Shown: in pieces, positions 19,698-31,044 of the stretch
Layout: each line of letters starts with the position of its first letter
Numbering within the stretch: the stretch's first letter is position 1
DNA from: Glutinoglossum americanum
Lineage: Eukaryota > Ascomycota > Geoglossomycetes > Geoglossales > Geoglossaceae
NCBI GenBank assembly: GCA_020080175.1
Contig: JAGHQL010000204.1
Span: 351 to 44,597 of the forward strand
DNA length: 44,247 bases
Direction of reading: 5' to 3'
Made by a program: the position numbers and the translations under genes
The notes under the pieces: generated by a model
Databases searched by the model: none
What the model saw: the letters and a program-made list of their open reading frames with translations, nothing else
What the model was told of the DNA's origin: nothing

Positions 19698-22134
19698 TTA
19701 GCTATTTCTCGCGTAAGCCTGATCGACCTCCTTCTTGTATTTCTGCAAGATGCCCCTCCGGTTGAGCTTCTGTGCAGAAGTAGTCAAGCCCTATCGATAG
19801 AGAGAGGGATATCATTAGCGCTGCCTTGCCAAAGGCCTAGGGGCGTGAAGGCCTTACATTATGCGGAGTCCACTCCTCATCTGCCATCACAACGCCATCG
19901 ATAATTTCAATACCCTGAAGGCCACCCCTCCTGCCAGCACCCTGTAACTCTTTAAGGACGATGCTCTGCAGCTTCTCGTTATGGACGAGATCCTCCAGGT
20001 GATTGCCCTCGACGCCATTATCAGCGGCAATCTTCTTGAGTGCGGGTTCTGCCGGGACGATGATGGCAATGGGCTTCGCCTTGTCCTGAGCCGCGTAGAC
20101 ACAAATATTTGCGACTACGGTCGCGGCACGATAGATAGATTCGAGCTAAGTCGTGTGAGAAAGGCCATGGCCCACACCTATCTGGGAAGTCTGCCTACCT
20201 TTTCAAGGGCGATATATTCTCCGTTCAGTGTCTTCACCAAGTTCTTCTTGCGATCGATAATGCGTATATGGCCGTTCTTGTCAAATTCGCCTATGTCCCC
20301 GGTCTTGAACCATCCGTCTGGAGACAAGGATTCTTTGGTCTCCTCGTCATTTTGGTAGTAACCGCTCATCACGCTGTCGCCGCGAATCCAGATTTCACCC
20401 TGCGGAGGGTCACTGCTCGCGTAATATCCAGCGTCGGGAAAGTCTACAAGCTTGACCTCAATAGAGCCCGGCATCGCCCCAATAGCGTTGTGAGTCCATT
20501 CGGCAGGGTCCGTGAGCGCACCCATACTGTTTAGCGTCAGTGGATAGGAAAGGCATACAGTGAGATATCCAGTCATAGCTACACTTACGCAGTAGTCTCA
20601 GTTAACCCGTAACCACCAATCATAGGCGTAATGGCCATGGAGATAAAGTGTTGTGTGTCCTTTGCGATTGGACCGCCGCCGTTCATGCAGATCCGAAGCC
20701 GACCACCCGTAGCTTCCTTGATCTTTTTGAACACAATGGCGTCCAGAATTGAAACGCCCGGAAGACCAGTCGACATGAGGAAGCTCTTGGTGGATAGAGC
20801 ACCCCAGAAGATGTTCCTCATCATGGGGCTATTTTGGTTGACTTTGCTGATGATACCCTTCTTTACGGTTTCCCAAACCGCAGGAACACCAACTAAAATG
20901 GTAGGTCGGAACTCACGGATATCTCCCTTGCAGTTTCTGACAGAGTTGTCAGATAAAGTCTTAGGGTTTCCGTAACCCATGACGCCTCCCCAATAGAGAC
21001 AAGCATTCTCAAAGACAAATTCTAAAATATGTGCCAATGGTAGATATGTGAGGAGGGCATCCCCGGGTCCAAGATACGAGCCGACAATCACATTTACACC
21101 AGCCACTACAGAGAGATATCAGTACGAATCAAGAAAACAACAGGTGTCTGAACCTACCGGCTGCAACCACGTTCTTGTGCATCAACGGAACTCCTTTTGG
21201 CGTACCAGTAGACCCAGAGGTATACATTATGCAACACAAATCCTCGGGAGCCGGGGGGCAAGGCTCGATAGGATTATCTTCGCCTAGCTTTCTCAGTTCC
21301 TCAAAGCTGAGAATGGTAAGATACTCATGTTCCTTCTTCAGTTTGTCGATGTGTTCTTGCTTGACGTCCCCAATACTGTTATAGATGACGTGTTTAATTT
21401 CTTTCGCCTCTTTGAGTGGGTTGGTGAGAAGCGGGAGTAGGTGGGGATCTAGGAAGATGGCTTTGGCGTAGGTTTGGACGAGAGAGTGCTTTAGGCCTTC
21501 CTCACCAAGGGTGTCATAGGCTGTTACTATGGGCATAGACTGGGATGCAGCACCTAGATATATATTAGTGAGAGTTCTAGAAGCGCAGGTGTGTAATATA
21601 GTAGCCTTACCATGTGCCGTGGCAAGCCAGTGTGCGCTGTCGAATCCAACATCAGCTTAAAGACAATGGTCGGCTGTGATTTAATGCGCCCTACCTCGTA
21701 CCGGCAAATATATGCACCCTATCCCCCGTGGTCATCTCTAGTTTTCTGAAACCAGCTCCAATCTGTAGTGCCAGTCTCTCGTACTCAATGAAGCTCAAAT
21801 AGCTATATCCGCTCAACTCAAAGTATGTCCACTTCTTGTCAACCTCCTGCTCAACCCCATCTACCATCTTCTTCACCTTTTTTATTTCATCATGCGTCCG
21901 GATCAAGGAGCGGGTTCCAAGCGCTTTAGCATTTCCAAATTTCTCCGATCCGCGTTTGAGGATGTCGAAGACGGTCGCCACACCTTCCTCCGGCACACTT
22001 ACAAGCTTGTCCCTAGCCGCGGGATTACGGCGGGGAATAGTCTCGCCTTCGACCGGCTCATACCCAGGAGCTTCGACGCTAAAGGGGCCTTTCTTGCTGA
22101 TGCGAGGATACAGAACCTCGTGTTTTGGTGACAT
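19698..22134 (-). CDS. FAA1: Long-chain fatty acid-CoA ligase (FAA1/FAA4 type)
   Basis: Seven exons on the minus strand: 22134-21695, 21636-21611, 21553-21158, 21105-20589, 20526-20199, 20145-19858 and 19790-19698, giving 695 residues, the family's usual length. It activates long-chain fatty acids with ATP and CoA for lipid synthesis and beta-oxidation. Signatures of the adenylate-forming superfamily: the P-loop-like YTSGSTGTPKGV, YLPLAHILEF, GYGLTETTA, and the hinge region GDIGEFDKNGHIRIIDRKKN. The C-terminus has GLTTSAQKLNRRGILQKYKK. Exon 2 is only 26 nt but is required: it provides the HWLATAH stretch and restores the frame. All introns are GT-AG, 47-74 nt. FAA1 and FAA4 cannot be told apart by eye. 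Confidence 0.95.
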
Positions 22135-22649
22135 TGTGAGGCGAAAGCTGCGGGTTTAAGCGGCACAAGGTTCTAATGTCAGAGCAGAAACAAATCTCAA
22201 TGAATACAGAAAGACACACTGAGGGGTCTTCTTAACAGAATGGAGTGATGAGTATGTCTATTGTCGGGGGCAAGGTGCGGAGATGTTAGATGTTGGTCAT
22301 GAGCTTTGTTGCCTCAGACGTGATTATACACGCCAAAGCTTTAACTGGTAACTAGCGAACGAATCACTTCATTAGGAAGTTGCCAAGCTGCCAAGGAATC
22401 AACCAACATCAGGTCGCTTGATTCAGCTCTCCTGTAGCTCGTACCTCTTCTCAATGACTCAAGGATTTCCGGAGCCCCGGAGAAGGCCCTCCCGCCAATC
22501 CTTACTACCGCCTTGTAAAGCGGGATGGCTATGTGCATAGAAGATACGTATGTTTGCTGTCAGAGCATGCGTGGCGGCCTGGGCGAACTTCAACACTCTA
22601 GAAACATAGAACCAACGCAGATATCAGCCTTAGTTAAGCCTTGAACCCA
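22135..22649. other. Divergent promoter region of the acyl-CoA synthetase and RKM5 genes
   Basis: About 515 bp between divergent start codons. A 65-codon minus-strand open frame at 22341-22538 has no recognisable features and lies upstream of the synthetase start. No clear TATA box is seen. Confidence 0.5.
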
Positions 22650-23729
22650 ATGCAAGACTTCTTCCGGATCTTTGGTGAGGCGGTGATCGACCCTGAAGAA
22701 GGTATATATGCATTTATATGAGGGCAATAATAATTCTCAGAATTAACCTCCACTCAAATCAGAATCCTTTCTTGCCTTCTCGCAACCAATCCCCTCTCAA
22801 TCTCTTGGCTTTGTCAACTCTGGGTGTTCGACCCTTGAAATTGCCGTAGCTGGTCGGAGTTTAACTATCCACCAATCCCCTACGATACTTTCTTCGAATC
22901 GCGAAGGTGGAACCACAGGCGCAGGTAAGGTGCGAGCTGCAATAAAATCATCTTGCAAAAATTTAAGTTACCCTAGGGCGCACGGCTCTAACATCAAAGA
23001 GTAGTCTTATGGAGGATTACCCCCATCATCGCTAATTGGATATCATCCTCGCAAAATGCGTTCTTCCAACATGCAATCCTCAAACCTGACTCTGTGGTTC
23101 TTGAGCTCGGGTGTGGAGTCTCGGGTGTCCTTGCCCTGGCGCTCGCCCCCAAAATTGGGAAATATTTTGCCACCGATCAAGAATACGTGTTGAGGCTGCT
23201 CAATCGCAATATTGAAGAAAACACACCAGAGAGAGCTGACACCTCTAATGATGGTGATGGCAAGAGGTCGGCTGGCAACAAGCGGAGCAGGAAATATGCC
23301 ACCGCCTCATCATCGTCCCTCCAGCATCACCCTACGATAGGAAAAATCGAAACCATGACACTGGACTGGGAACTAACGTCCGTTTCTACCCTCCCCACCC
23401 TTCTCCACGACACATCAACGAAAGCAGACCACCTCCCAGGCCTAGATGCAATCGTTGCCTGCGACTGCATCTACAACGAGTCTCTAATTCCACCTTTCGT
23501 GCAGACATGCGCCGATCTTTGTGCCCTGCGGGAATACCCAAGTTTCAATCAAATGAACCCCACTATCTGTATTATTGCGCAGCAGCTGCGCTCGCCAGAT
23601 GTCTTTGAAGCTTGGTTAAGCGCATTTTGCGAGAAATTCAGGGTATGGAGGGTGCCGGACGAGATACTAAGTGAGGATCTTAGAGGAGGAAACGGCTTGA
23701 TGGTTCACATTGGTGTCTTGAAAGACTGA
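22650..23729 (+). CDS. RKM5: RKM5-like protein lysine methyltransferase
   Basis: Three exons: 22650-22701, 22763-22924 and 23005-23729, giving 312 residues. The joined N-terminus reads SFLAFSQPIPSQSLGFVN, then LTIHQSPTILSSNREGGTTG and VLWRITPIIANWISS, the family's lead-in to the methyltransferase fold. The SAM-binding motif is VLELGCGVSG; an acidic post-I motif (FATDQEYV) and DAIVACDCIYNE follow. Yeast Rkm5 monomethylates ribosomal protein L1. A basic, Ser-rich insert (about residues 140-165) interrupts the fold, as is common in fungal members. Introns are 61 and 80 nt. The start at 22650 is the only ATG that splices in frame to exon 2. A related protein-lysine methyltransferase of the same superfamily is the main alternative. 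Confidence 0.88.
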
Positions 23730-24529
23730 GCATAGGAGGGTCTTTTCATTCTGATGCACAGTTTACATCGAGATAATCGTCCTTATTCATAAGTAAGGAG
23801 TGTAATTCAGACTCACTGTAATATAGTATGCACGGCCTTCAACAGACTATGAAACTTGTTTTTAACTTCGCCGGGCAAGAGGAACACAAAAAGGCTTTAT
23901 AGTAAAAACCCTCTTCCTGTGCATTCCCCATTTCTCCACTTATGATTCTAATAGGCAGCACAATTCCCAGCAGCTGGTTAAGTTAGGCTAGAAGGCAAAC
24001 TATATGTACTCTAATCTAGCAATCTGGAGGACAAAGCCACTGCACAACCTGGAAGGTGGTGAATCGGGAACCCCCCCAAGAGAGATAAAAGGAATCTCGA
24101 ACGGTCTTTCTTCTATCCCTTCTCTTTTCTCAGACTAAAAGAAGACCGAACGGAACGAAAGACATTAGATCTATACGAACCACCAAAACCGCCACTTACC
24201 ACACCACCTAGCCTACTCCGTCTATGTATTCTAAGCTAAGAAGCATGGAGCTTTGACCGCAGGGATACCTTTCTTGAAAAAGTCCCTGTGTTATCGACAT
24301 CACTAATAAGAACGTTTTTAAGCGAGGGAGCTTGGACCTCTTTGCTATTCGCTCAGGCACACCAACATATTCTAACCTTTCAGGATATACATCAACTATC
24401 ACTCATTAAAAGCTTTCGATTATCCTTAACCCCAATCATAAATTTAACATCTCTGCTATGTAAGATCCATAAATTGTTTCACTCTCCTCGGTCTTGCTGA
24501 CCCTCAATTGACGATTTATATAGACTAAA
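23730..24529. other. Intergenic region
   Basis: 800 bp between RKM5 and the DUF6697-type gene, both on the plus strand. It is moderately AT-rich. A pyrimidine-rich patch near 24105-24130 could belong to the downstream promoter or leader. Short open frames show no protein features. Confidence 0.55.
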
Positions 24530-26402
24530 ATGCCACAAGTTAAGATTCAAAAACGTTCAGCATCGCCAGCTCCAACCCCTTCAAAACGTACTAAAAAAGA
24601 AGGGGATTCACGTTACATTCCCATGACTCGGGTCAGCCCAATCGTTATTGAGTATGGCTCAGATGGTGAAATAACAGACTCTGACGACTCGCCCCTATCG
24701 TCACTGGAGAAAGAGGTGGCTGAATTTGATAAGCTGATTAAGGAAACAAACCGACTCCATAAGATCCAGCATGGCAAACGAGAAGCGGCTGAGGATGCAC
24801 TGGCTCTTAAACACGCGCAAGAAGAACAGGCTGAGAAAGTTGAGACGAAGCGTTTGAATAGCCTCCGAGCGAAAGCGGTCTCACGACTCAATAGTCATCT
24901 GCGTAGCTCAATTGTGGGGTCGAGGATGCTGCCATCGCGAGTGGTTGCGTCTGTAGCTGTACCAATCAAGCGAGAGCAGAATCGCGAAGACAGCTCAGGG
25001 GTTTCCCTTGTATCCCCTCCAGCGTCTTCGGTGCCGACTTCCAGCAACACGAGATCGACCTCGCTGGTTTCTCCATCTAACGAGTTGAGCGTAAACTCGT
25101 CTCTAGCAAACAACCAAAGAATAGACTTACGCTCGTCAAGGCGGGTTAAGAAGGAAGAGATGGAAGCCGAAGCTGAGGGCTACGCTTTCGTGCACAACCA
25201 GGACTCGGAGGATGACGACTATGTAGATGTGGATGCTCGCGGAGTAGGCACCCTGATGGACCCTGCGCATTCTATTTGGAGGATGGCGGGCTCGGGTAGG
25301 CGCAATTTAGGGGAGATTAAAGAACCTGAGACATCGGAAGACAGCGATAGTGAGGTGGTGAACGATGGTCATAGAAGCGGGACGACCAATGTCGGTCGTG
25401 TTGGGCGAAAACGACGGCTCACAAAGGGACAGCTTGCTACCGTTCCCCGGATCGAGATGCCTAATTATATTCTATCTCTAAATAACGACTATCACACGAA
25501 GTTGCCTCTGCCAGAAACATCGGTTAGTTGGGCCTCTATAACGGGATGACAAATATTCACCGTATGCAGGTCAAATTCTCGAGAAAATTTCTCACAATGT
25601 TTCTCGGTGGCAATCTACAGGAGACATATGTGAAAATAAGTCAAAAACGGTTGGAACAAGAGCAAGTGTACCCAATATCGCGTTATTATTGCTTCTGTCC
25701 CTCGTATAACCCCCAGGTTCCACCGAGTGCTGGGAGACATGGCGCTGGTCTATCAGTTGGTGGTCCGGATTTAAGCCCTGATGATGGTATGGACGGGTTG
25801 CAGGAGTGCGTGAGCTATTTCATTAAGAGGAGGGAAACCGAGTGGGAGTGAGCGGCCATTCCTAACCTCCCGTGATATGTTTTTGCTAACTTACCTCTCA
25901 GATATTGTGGCGAGTACGTGCAAGGCAGACGCTATGAGAAGCTGCGGCCAGACGAGATAGAGACCCACGTCCGGGAGGAAACCAAACAACACTGGGCAGA
26001 AAAGATTACCATCAAGGGATGGGGTGTCAGGCTCTTAGTTTCCTACGGAGCTGCTAGAGATGAGAATCACGCTAAAACCTTTACTGTGCAGCAGGTTAAA
26101 AAACTGTTTGATAAGGTTGGCCTACGATTTCGATTGTTCTGAGATTGTGAATGTTATACTGACAGGGCCGCTTATAGCCTGACGATGCACCAGGCGCAAA
26201 GCTGCGGTTCTACTGGCAGTATATGGAATGCTGCGACTATAACTTGGATTTCTATGAGGCGTTATCGAGGAAGGGTCTGGAGATTGGCTGGACAACCCGC
26301 TCGGATCTTACGAAAGAGAACAATTTTGGACTCAATGCAGCCATGCCCACCGCAGTTTTGGAGGATTGGAGCCGGGAATTGGCTAGCGAGTCTGAGGAAT
26401 AG
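24530..26402 (+). CDS. DUF6697-type fungal protein with disordered N-terminus
   Basis: Four exons: 24530-25522, 25570-25847, 25902-26115 and 26178-26402, giving 569 residues. The first ~320 residues are charged and disordered: basic clusters (KRTKKE, GRKRRLTKG), acidic clusters (DSEDDDYVDVD) and a coiled-coil-like stretch around residues 60-115. The C-terminal ~240 residues are ordered: KFSRKFLTMFLGGNLQETY, a YCGEY strand, IKGWGVRLLVSYG, and MECCDYNLDFYEALSRKGLE. This pattern resembles the fungal DUF6697 domain; the match is from memory. Basic patches suggest nuclear location and perhaps nucleic-acid or chromatin contact, which is inference. The last exon uses the acceptor at 26177; an earlier CAG acceptor would be out of frame. 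Confidence 0.8.
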
Positions 26403-26992
26403 GAGCGAAGTCGCATCTACCTCTTACGAACCCGCTATGGCATGTTTCTGCATCCCACATAGAGCGTCTACATACCCCATTGTCGTTTTCGAGCTCTTTA
26501 CTTGGGCGCGTGCAAATCCGGCGAGAATTTCTAATAGGGGTTTGATTTTGCACACGGACATGTTACTACCGATCGGAGTGATATGGCTACAATCAACGGG
26601 GAGCATCCTGCCTTGGACCACTGCAAGGATTTGGCTAACGCCAGAATTTTTGACTGACGGAAATGAGAAGCGACTCCCTTATCAACAGCAATGTCCTCTC
26701 ATTTCTTAGAACTCAGGGGTCTACGCTCTTTCGTTAATGAAGGCTTAGGGAGGAATTAGGAAATAGATAATGTTATTTCCTCTAGTAATGACCGAAAATA
26801 GCGTCCTCATGACTTTTCGACCTGTCGCTGTCGGCGTTTAAAACGCGCCGATGCCTCGGCAAGTAAACCAACACGAACTGTAAATCTTCGATTTCTAAAC
26901 TCCCTAAAGCACTGCCTCAGGTCCATATAAATAAGCTCGTATTCTCGCATTCACCTCCAGCTCGCGGTGGTATTTTTTCCCCCGGACTCTAA
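26403..26992. other. Intergenic region
   Basis: 590 bp between two plus-strand genes. The plus-strand open frame that runs past the DUF6697-type stop is in a different frame from that gene. Nothing else is recognised. Confidence 0.55.
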
Positions 26993-28149
26993 ATGATCCG
27001 CGGTACCATGACTCTTGGTCAATTGCAGGAGGTCGCGATGCACGCTCTATCGAGGGCCCTGAGACTTTTTTCTACGCTGGGCCGGAGCTGGCGTACCGTA
27101 GGTATTCTGTTCGTGCTTGCAAACCTCAAGAACCTGCCTTTGGTCTGGCACGTAAGTCCTCTCTTTCCCGTTCGCGTTCAAGGGTCTAACACGTACTACG
27201 CGCACAGCTCCGTTTCTTCAATGGGCTCTTCACGCATTTCTACCTGCACCCCAGCCGATTGACGCCCAAGACGGGCCCACGCGCAATTTTCCAACCCATC
27301 ATCACAACCTCACGCTCGCCGCTACTAGAATGCGACTACAACGTGCATAAGTCCAACAGCACGTACTTCAGCGACCTAGACGTTAGCCGCACTCACTTGA
27401 TCGCAGCGTTGATGAAGGGCGGGCTAGATAGCTATCGAGAGCGGATGAAGAAAGAGAAAGGTGGTGGGAAGTTTTTGATCGCGCTGGGTGCTGTGAGCTG
27501 TGTTTTTAGAAGGGAGATTGCTCCCTATGAAGAGTATGAGATTTGGAGTCGGGTGTTGTCCTGGGATCGGAAGTGGATGTATATTGTCAGTCATTTTGTG
27601 AGAAAGGGGGCGGTAAGGCCAAAGGGATATACTCTGCAGCCGGGGAGGGATCCCAAGGAAGGGAGAGCATGGTGGTTTTGGAGGAGGGAAGGGGTTGTAA
27701 AGGAGCCGGCGGAGGGGAGTAGGGATTCGAGCGGCACTAGCTCACCTTCCCTGACAACGGAACAACAACAACACCTACCACACGGGGCAATTTTCGCCTC
27801 CGCTATCTCAAAATATGTCTTCAAACAAGGCCGCCTCACTACGCCTCCAGAGCTCGTTCTCGAGCGCTCCGGGATTCTCCCTCCCCGCCCAACATCCTCC
27901 CAATCACCCCCATCGTCGCTCCTAGGCGAATCTACCGTCGACCTCGCAGCCGCCAATGACCTCCTCAGCAAGGATGAGGCTATCATCGATGCGTCGCTGA
28001 CCCTGGAGGATGAGGATGGGGAATGGGATTGGGCTAGGGTGGAGAAAGAGAGGGAAAAGGGAATGCTTGTTGCGGAGAAGTTGGTAGCATTGGATTTGTT
28101 GCATTCGACTTTCACGGGAGAAGAGGAGATGGCACTTGGGGCGTTTTAA
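26993..28149 (+). CDS. THEM6/hotdog-type thioesterase-like protein
   Basis: Two exons: 26993-27151 and 27208-28149, giving 366 residues. After an N-terminal hydrophobic segment (VGILFVLANLKNLPLVWHLR) comes a region resembling THEM6-like proteins of the 4HBT superfamily: FQPIITTSRSPLLECDYNVH, KSNSTYFSDLDVSRTHLIAA, and IAPYEEYEIWSRVLSWDRKW. Fungal relatives are often labelled capsule polysaccharide biosynthesis protein, a name I regard as unproven here. The C-terminal third has a Ser/Pro-rich insert and an acidic stretch (LEDEDGEWDWARVEKE). The substrate is unknown. The intron is 56 nt with a GTAAGT donor. Confidence 0.85.
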
Positions 28150-28807
28150 GGGCGGAGCTTCCTAGGCGTTTTCTTGGTCTGAATCTCTCTGGTTCCTTGG
28201 GAGGCTAACTGGGTTAATAGACATTGCGGAGTGGGTATACCTATGAGATGGCTCCTGCTGGTATGTCTAGTTCACTGCGCCTGGTGGCCCTTTGCGTTAT
28301 AATTTTTCCCATCCCTTTCCTCTTTTCATTTTTAGCTTTCTTTTCTAGATATTAGACTCTGCCTACGCAGACAACACATGATAGACATAACTCTATTTGG
28401 TTGAATGCTCTCTCCTAGGCTCTTTCAATTGGAATATATAATCAATAGTACATGTATATGTGTGCATATATACATATATATAAATTCTCCCGATGAATTG
28501 CCATTTCCAGTTAGACTTGCCTCTTTGGGGTTGGCGCCTCGTTGTCTCAGAGTTCTACTTGGACTGCATCATTGGACCCTGAATGATGTGGACTTGCCCC
28601 CTTTCTCGAAGTAAGGTATCATCTAATGGGCACTGGAATGTGGTGCTCTCGCCATCCTCTAAGGCATCACGCACCCCAACCCCTTGGCGATATGCCTTAT
28701 GCTCCTCTACTGAGCAATACGATAGGCAACCATGAAGCTACATCCTTCAGTGTGGGTGTAAACCCCTTGCCATGATGGAGACTGGCAGGGAGGGTTGAGC
28801 CAAGGGG
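28150..28807. other. Intergenic region with AT microsatellite
   Basis: About 660 bp after the THEM6-like gene. It contains an alternating TATA/CATA tract at roughly 28452-28483 similar to one near 32250. No gene is seen. Confidence 0.5.
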
Positions 28808-29142
28808 ACTACAACGTCCCGCTCCTACCTGCCGTCGACGGGGTTGAGGCCTCGGTCTAGCATTGCCAAAGACTTATCGACGCCGCCGCCAGCATCTCCG
28901 ACGATCTCCATAGCGGCACTGTCACCAGCAGACGTACATGCTACCTCCCGACCGTCGTGCCTGGGCGGTCTGGCGGCCCCTTGCTCGGCCCTACAGGAGT
29001 GGAGGAGCTCCTGCTCGCGGCGGGACATAGTTTTGGGGGGATTCAGAATGCACCTGCTATTGGGATGCTGATCAGTGAAATTGTTTTCGATGGTGGGGCT
29101 ACGAGCGCGGATATCTCGTTGGAGCCGAGGGGGATAATCTAA
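28808..29142 (+). pseudogene. Decayed 3' end of a TDA3-like FAD oxidoreductase gene
   Basis: The frame ending at 29142 reads NVPLLPAVDGVEA, an in-frame stop at 28858, then RLIDAAASISDDL, TVTSRRTCYLPTV, then LLGPTGVEELLLAAGHSFGG and IQNAPAIGMLISEIVFDGG. This matches in order the C-terminus of fungal FAD-dependent oxidoreductases of the DAO superfamily (Tda3-like), where the GPTG and AAGH segments form part of the FAD-binding end. No upstream part of the enzyme (N-terminal GxGxxG, middle domain) is visible in the preceding 600 bp. It therefore looks like a truncated host gene copy. An unusual intron hiding the stop is possible but no good splice pair was seen. Confidence 0.65.
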
Positions 29143-30119
29143 TGCCGTACCATGCTAATGAGCCACAGAGCCTCAGACAAGGTTTCGTTTGCAGTCGGGG
29201 CATAATGCCGTTGTAGCAGGACTCCTCGTGTCGAGCTCAATAGGTCTAGTTGGGTAGTTTGGAAGGTCCTCCCGCACAAATATAAAAGACCTTAATCACT
29301 TCCAGGTATCTACGCGGTTCTTATCTTCATACCCAACTATGTGTAGGCAGTCTTTTGGTTGGAGGTTCCAATCTGTCTTCATTGAAGCGACGCATCCTAA
29401 GCCAATGACACCGGCCATTGGCTTAAAACACGACGGCGAGTAATTTTAAGGGCTCTGAAGCAAGCGGTCAGTAAGAATCTAGCAAAAGGAATATATTATA
29501 CCATTCTAAACCATATACTGAAATACTTGATGTCCGCAGATGGAGGATGACTCTGGTGGGCTTGATGTATTTATAAACTGCACCTTACTGATGCAGGGGG
29601 ACTGCTAAGCAAATTAAAGCCACTGTAAGGGTCTAGCCTCCTATATCAATCCTGCTCGCACCTCTCCTCCGCATTGCTCTTTCGCGATCGTGATATCCAT
29701 CCTTGACTCTCTTTTCCCATCGTGGAGTTCCAGGACTCGACTGCCTGGGCCGGCCCTGGAAAGGAACCCCCCTAAAAAAAAAAATTGTGAGGAGGTTATT
29801 CAAGCTAGTTAGTTAGTTTTATACACTACTGTTTTGCGGTGGAAATTCGTGATCTTGAGGCACGATAGTAAGAACCTAAGGTGGGTGTGATTTTTATATG
29901 ACAGGGGGGGGGTCATAAGGTTAAATTGGAAAGAAAAGGCCTCAGCAGTTGTAAGACTGACCTGCCAAGTATGAATGAATATAGTCGCGTATGGAATTGT
30001 CTTGCGGGAAAGGGTACAACAAAATTGGAAGAAACAATTGAAGATCGTTATAATGTCTGCTTTTTTCGCCCTCCCAATACCTTCCGAATAGTGAGGGAGT
30101 ATTAATACCTAGCTACTCT
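29143..30119. other. Gene-free stretch
   Basis: About 980 bp without a supported gene. It has a 10-bp inverted repeat at 29398-29425, a run of A near 29775 and a run of G near 29905. It should contain the 3' UTR of the minus-strand gene ending at 30120. Confidence 0.5.
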
Positions 30120-31044
30120 TCACCTCTGGACGAAAGGTACCCACACAACCCTATAAGGACTACTTGTATAAGAACCGAAAGGTATCCACACAATCTTATA
30201 AGAATTATTTATATAAGAAACATAGATAAATGCCCAAACCAAGAGGATAACCACAACTAAAGCTACCATTCCACCAACAACCGGTAGAGTCACGGAACCC
30301 TTGAATTGCGGCTCGGAGGTCGCGATTGGTGCTGCAGTTGGTGCTGCAGTATACGTATTAGCCCTTGCAATAAAAAAAAAAAAAATTTTTTTTGGAATAA
30401 TATTGGGAAAAAACAAATAGTTCACTTGGTACACCAGTCTTGACGACCTCTGTGGAATTCTGCAGCACGGCTGTCGCGAACCATGCGGCTTTGAGCTGGT
30501 TCAAGTCCATGTCTTTACAGAGTGGCAGCGCTTTGTCCACTGGTTGGTAGTTGCTGGGGTAGGCATAGTCAGATATGGGTGCACTCTCATACTGGTAATT
30601 AGTTTGCCCTGTCCGATCAGCCCACAAGCACAAAGCCCCCTTCACCAACGGGGTCCCTGGCTGCGAGAGCGCGAAGCAGAGGCAGACTTCGTAGCCATTT
30701 CCGACGCGTCCGTCATTCAAGCGGACACCAGTCAAGTCATATATTCCGGACGTATTGACCGTGTTGTTTCCAAAGGCGTCCATGGCTGCGGTGCATTTGT
30801 TGCCTATGTTCAGGGATTGCGTGTACTGGGAGGTAGTCCCGAGGTTTCCGCAGAGCGGCTCATATCGAACTGCTTGATAGCTGAGGCCGGGGTAGCCTTT
30901 TACGTCTGTTGCTGGGCCATCTCTTATCAGCTGCACGCTATCGAGTGCTAATGCTTGACGAGTCGGCAGACCAAGCAGGAGGAGGATAAGACGCCAGCAG
31001 ATAGCCCAGTGTTGGGGTCGATAATGATGCGTTTTTGAGTTCAT
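30120..31044 (-). CDS. Small secreted or membrane-anchored protein, family unknown
   Basis: Two exons on the minus strand: 31044-30435 and 30343-30120, giving 277 residues. A signal peptide (RLILLLLGLPTRQALA) is followed by an extracellular domain with about six cysteines (including LCGNLG, NKCTAAMDAF, YEVCLCFAL, LPLCKDMD) and several NxS/T sites. A Thr/Ala/Pro linker leads to one membrane segment (LPVVGGMVALVVVILLVWAF) and a short tail made of two copies of a 15-residue unit. The intron (30344-30434) has a long A/T homopolymer, a GCTAAT branch site and a CAG acceptor; splicing joins KT to APTAAP. The in-frame ATG at 31092 is an alternative start. I do not recognise the family. Confidence 0.65.
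30131..30220. repeat. 45-bp tandem duplication, two copies
   Basis: Units 30131-30175 and 30176-30220. They differ mainly by C/T and G/A changes and stay in frame with the minus-strand gene, giving SYINNSYKIVWIPFG and SYTSSPYRVVWVPFV in its tail. Confidence 0.8.

Noticed and set aside
22341-22538. 65-codon minus-strand open frame between the acyl-CoA synthetase and RKM5 genes
   Set aside because: It has no recognisable features and lies in the divergent promoter region.
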